A stretch of 13,470 bases of DNA from assembly GCA_021789095.1 (NCBI GenBank), contig JAJYJX010000054.1, positions 1-13,470 of the forward strand, given 5' to 3'. The stretch comes from a bacterium (lineage in GTDB: Bacteria; JAMCPX01). How positions within the stretch are numbered: the first letter of the stretch is position 1; every line of letters begins with the position of its first letter. The notes beneath the pieces were generated by a model, which saw only the letters and a list, made by a program, of their open reading frames with translations, was not told the origin of the DNA and ran no database searches. Positions 12,655-13,470 of this stretch are shown piece after piece. Position numbers and translations under genes: made by a program.

Positions 12655-13470
12655 ATGAGCAAAGGAAGAATCGCAATCATCGGTATCGGCGAGGTGCCGA
12701 CAGCTAACCGCCCAGAACGCACGCAATGGGACATTATTTATGATACCTGCATGGAAGCGGTCAGTGACTCGGGCTTAAGCAAAAATGACATAGAAGGCGT
12801 GATTAGTGTCACTCCGCAAGCCCAGCCGAAGATAGCCGCCGAACTTTCCTTCGGCAAACTGCCCGAAGAGCTTGGGCTCAAAGGATGCAAAGATACAGTT
12901 AGTGTAAATGCCGGCGGGGCATCAACCTCGAACGCTGTACGGCTGGCCGAGCAGTGGGTGACGAGCGGTGTGGCAAAGGCTGTTCTGGTTCAGCATGTTA
13001 CTGTCCATTCCACCATCCCGATTCCCGACCTGATTAATTTCTTTGCCAAGGCGGGCGTGGACCTGCAATGGGAATATCCCTACGGCACCACCTACAACAT
13101 CATCATGGGCCTGATGGCCAATCGCTATATGTATGAGTCGGGCTGCACGCCCGAGCAGATGGCCTCGGTGGTTACGGCCCTCAGAAGTTGGGCTGCTAAA
13201 GACCCGAACTCGTTCTTCTACGGCAAGGCTGTTCCTTCAGTGGAGAAGGTACTGGCTTCTGACCTTCTCAACACTCCTCTGCATAAACGTGAAAGCAATG
13301 TTTTAGGCGACGGCGGCTGCGCTATGGTCGTTGTTTCGGCCGAAGATGCCAAGAAAATGAAGCGTCCGGCAGCCTACAAGCTTGGCGATTCCGTGCGTTA
13401 CTTCAGCGGCACCTGCGTTATGCGTGATTTCAAGAAAGTGGAAGAAGGATTCAAGGTCACGGCCAAGGAG
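12655..13470 (+). CDS. Thiolase-fold (SCP2-thiolase/lipid-transfer type) protein, partial
   Basis: The first 272 codons of a gene that continues beyond the window. It starts MSKGRIAIIGIGEVP and has AGG-rich ribosome binding (AAAGGAGG about seven bases upstream). The thiolase N-terminal fold is clear, with a beta-strand opening, the region SVNAGGASTSNAVRLA (83-98) and LGDGGCAMVVVSAEDA (217-232) equivalent to the GDGAAA loop. At the position of the nucleophilic cysteine the sequence has Gly88, so ordinary thiolysis by the classical mechanism is unlikely. Cysteine-less members of this group include retro-aldolases such as Ltp2, which work with an OB-fold/zinc-ribbon (DUF35) partner. No partner is visible here, but the downstream side is cut off. 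The gene follows the flavin oxidoreductase by 89 bp, probably in one operon. Confidence 0.85.
   Translation, partial: MSKGRIAIIGIGEVPTANRPERTQWDIIYDTCMEAVSDSGLSKNDIEGVISVTPQAQPKIAAELSFGKLPEELGLKGCKDTVSVNAGGASTSNAVRLAEQWVTSGVAKAVLVQHVTVHSTIPIPDLINFFAKAGVDLQWEYPYGTTYNIIMGLMANRYMYESGCTPEQMASVVTALRSWAAKDPNSFFYGKAVPSVEKVLASDLLNTPLHKRESNVLGDGGCAMVVVSAEDAKKMKRPAAYKLGDSVRYFSGTCVMRDFKKVEEGFKVTAKE

Noticed and set aside
1-13470. CRISPR array, complete insertion sequence or complete toxin-antitoxin pair
   Set aside because: No regularly spaced direct repeats, no intact transposase and no recognisable toxin or antitoxin were found on either strand.

Overview
The window reads as chromosomal DNA of a Gram-negative bacterium. 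A signal-peptide-bearing outer-membrane barrel protein points that way. The dispersed palindromic repeat at 1164-1237 is of a type I associate, from memory, with Nitrospirota and deltaproteobacterial (Desulfobacterota-like) genomes. This placement is an inference; no phylogenetic marker was compared. Coding is dense, and base composition changes along the window: moderate GC in the haem region, higher GC in the serine hydrolase, and a very AT-rich regulatory gap near 10.9-11.1 kb.

Left part (1-2.2 kb, + strand): the 3' end of a PTS EIIA-type protein, a divergent Fpg/MutM-family DNA glycosylase two bases downstream, a 350-bp gap holding inverted repeats, and an alpha/beta hydrolase. Middle (2.2-6.7 kb, - strand): a haem block read as DpnA-like DNA methyltransferase, hemE, hemH, hemY. 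It covers decarboxylation of uroporphyrinogen, oxidation of protoporphyrinogen and iron insertion. hemH and hemY overlap by four bases. A divergent promoter region near 6.78 kb separates the methyltransferase from a + strand outer-membrane barrel protein.

7.4-9.2 kb (- strand): a GC-rich serine hydrolase of the beta-lactamase fold, followed by two very small cysteine-rich genes that look real. One has only 42 codons and its own Shine-Dalgarno sequence.

9.4-9.95 kb is a probable integration boundary. A complete tRNA-Ser(GGA) is followed 135 bp later by an 18/19 copy of its own 3' end, and then by a decayed C-terminal piece of a tyrosine recombinase that still carries the RYAHL tyrosine motif.

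9.97 kb to the end: a regulator fusing a MerR-type DNA-binding domain to a full TetR-type protein faces away from an Old-Yellow-Enzyme-family oxidoreductase and a thiolase-fold protein that runs off the window. The intergenic region between them holds a perfect 21-bp dyad, a second dyad at the predicted transcription start and a good sigma-70 promoter. The thiolase-fold protein has glycine where thiolases have their nucleophilic cysteine. Together these suggest a regulated acyl-CoA or steroid/aromatic/alicyclic degradation cluster, possibly carried on an element that entered at the tRNA-Ser gene. The substrate cannot be read from this window.
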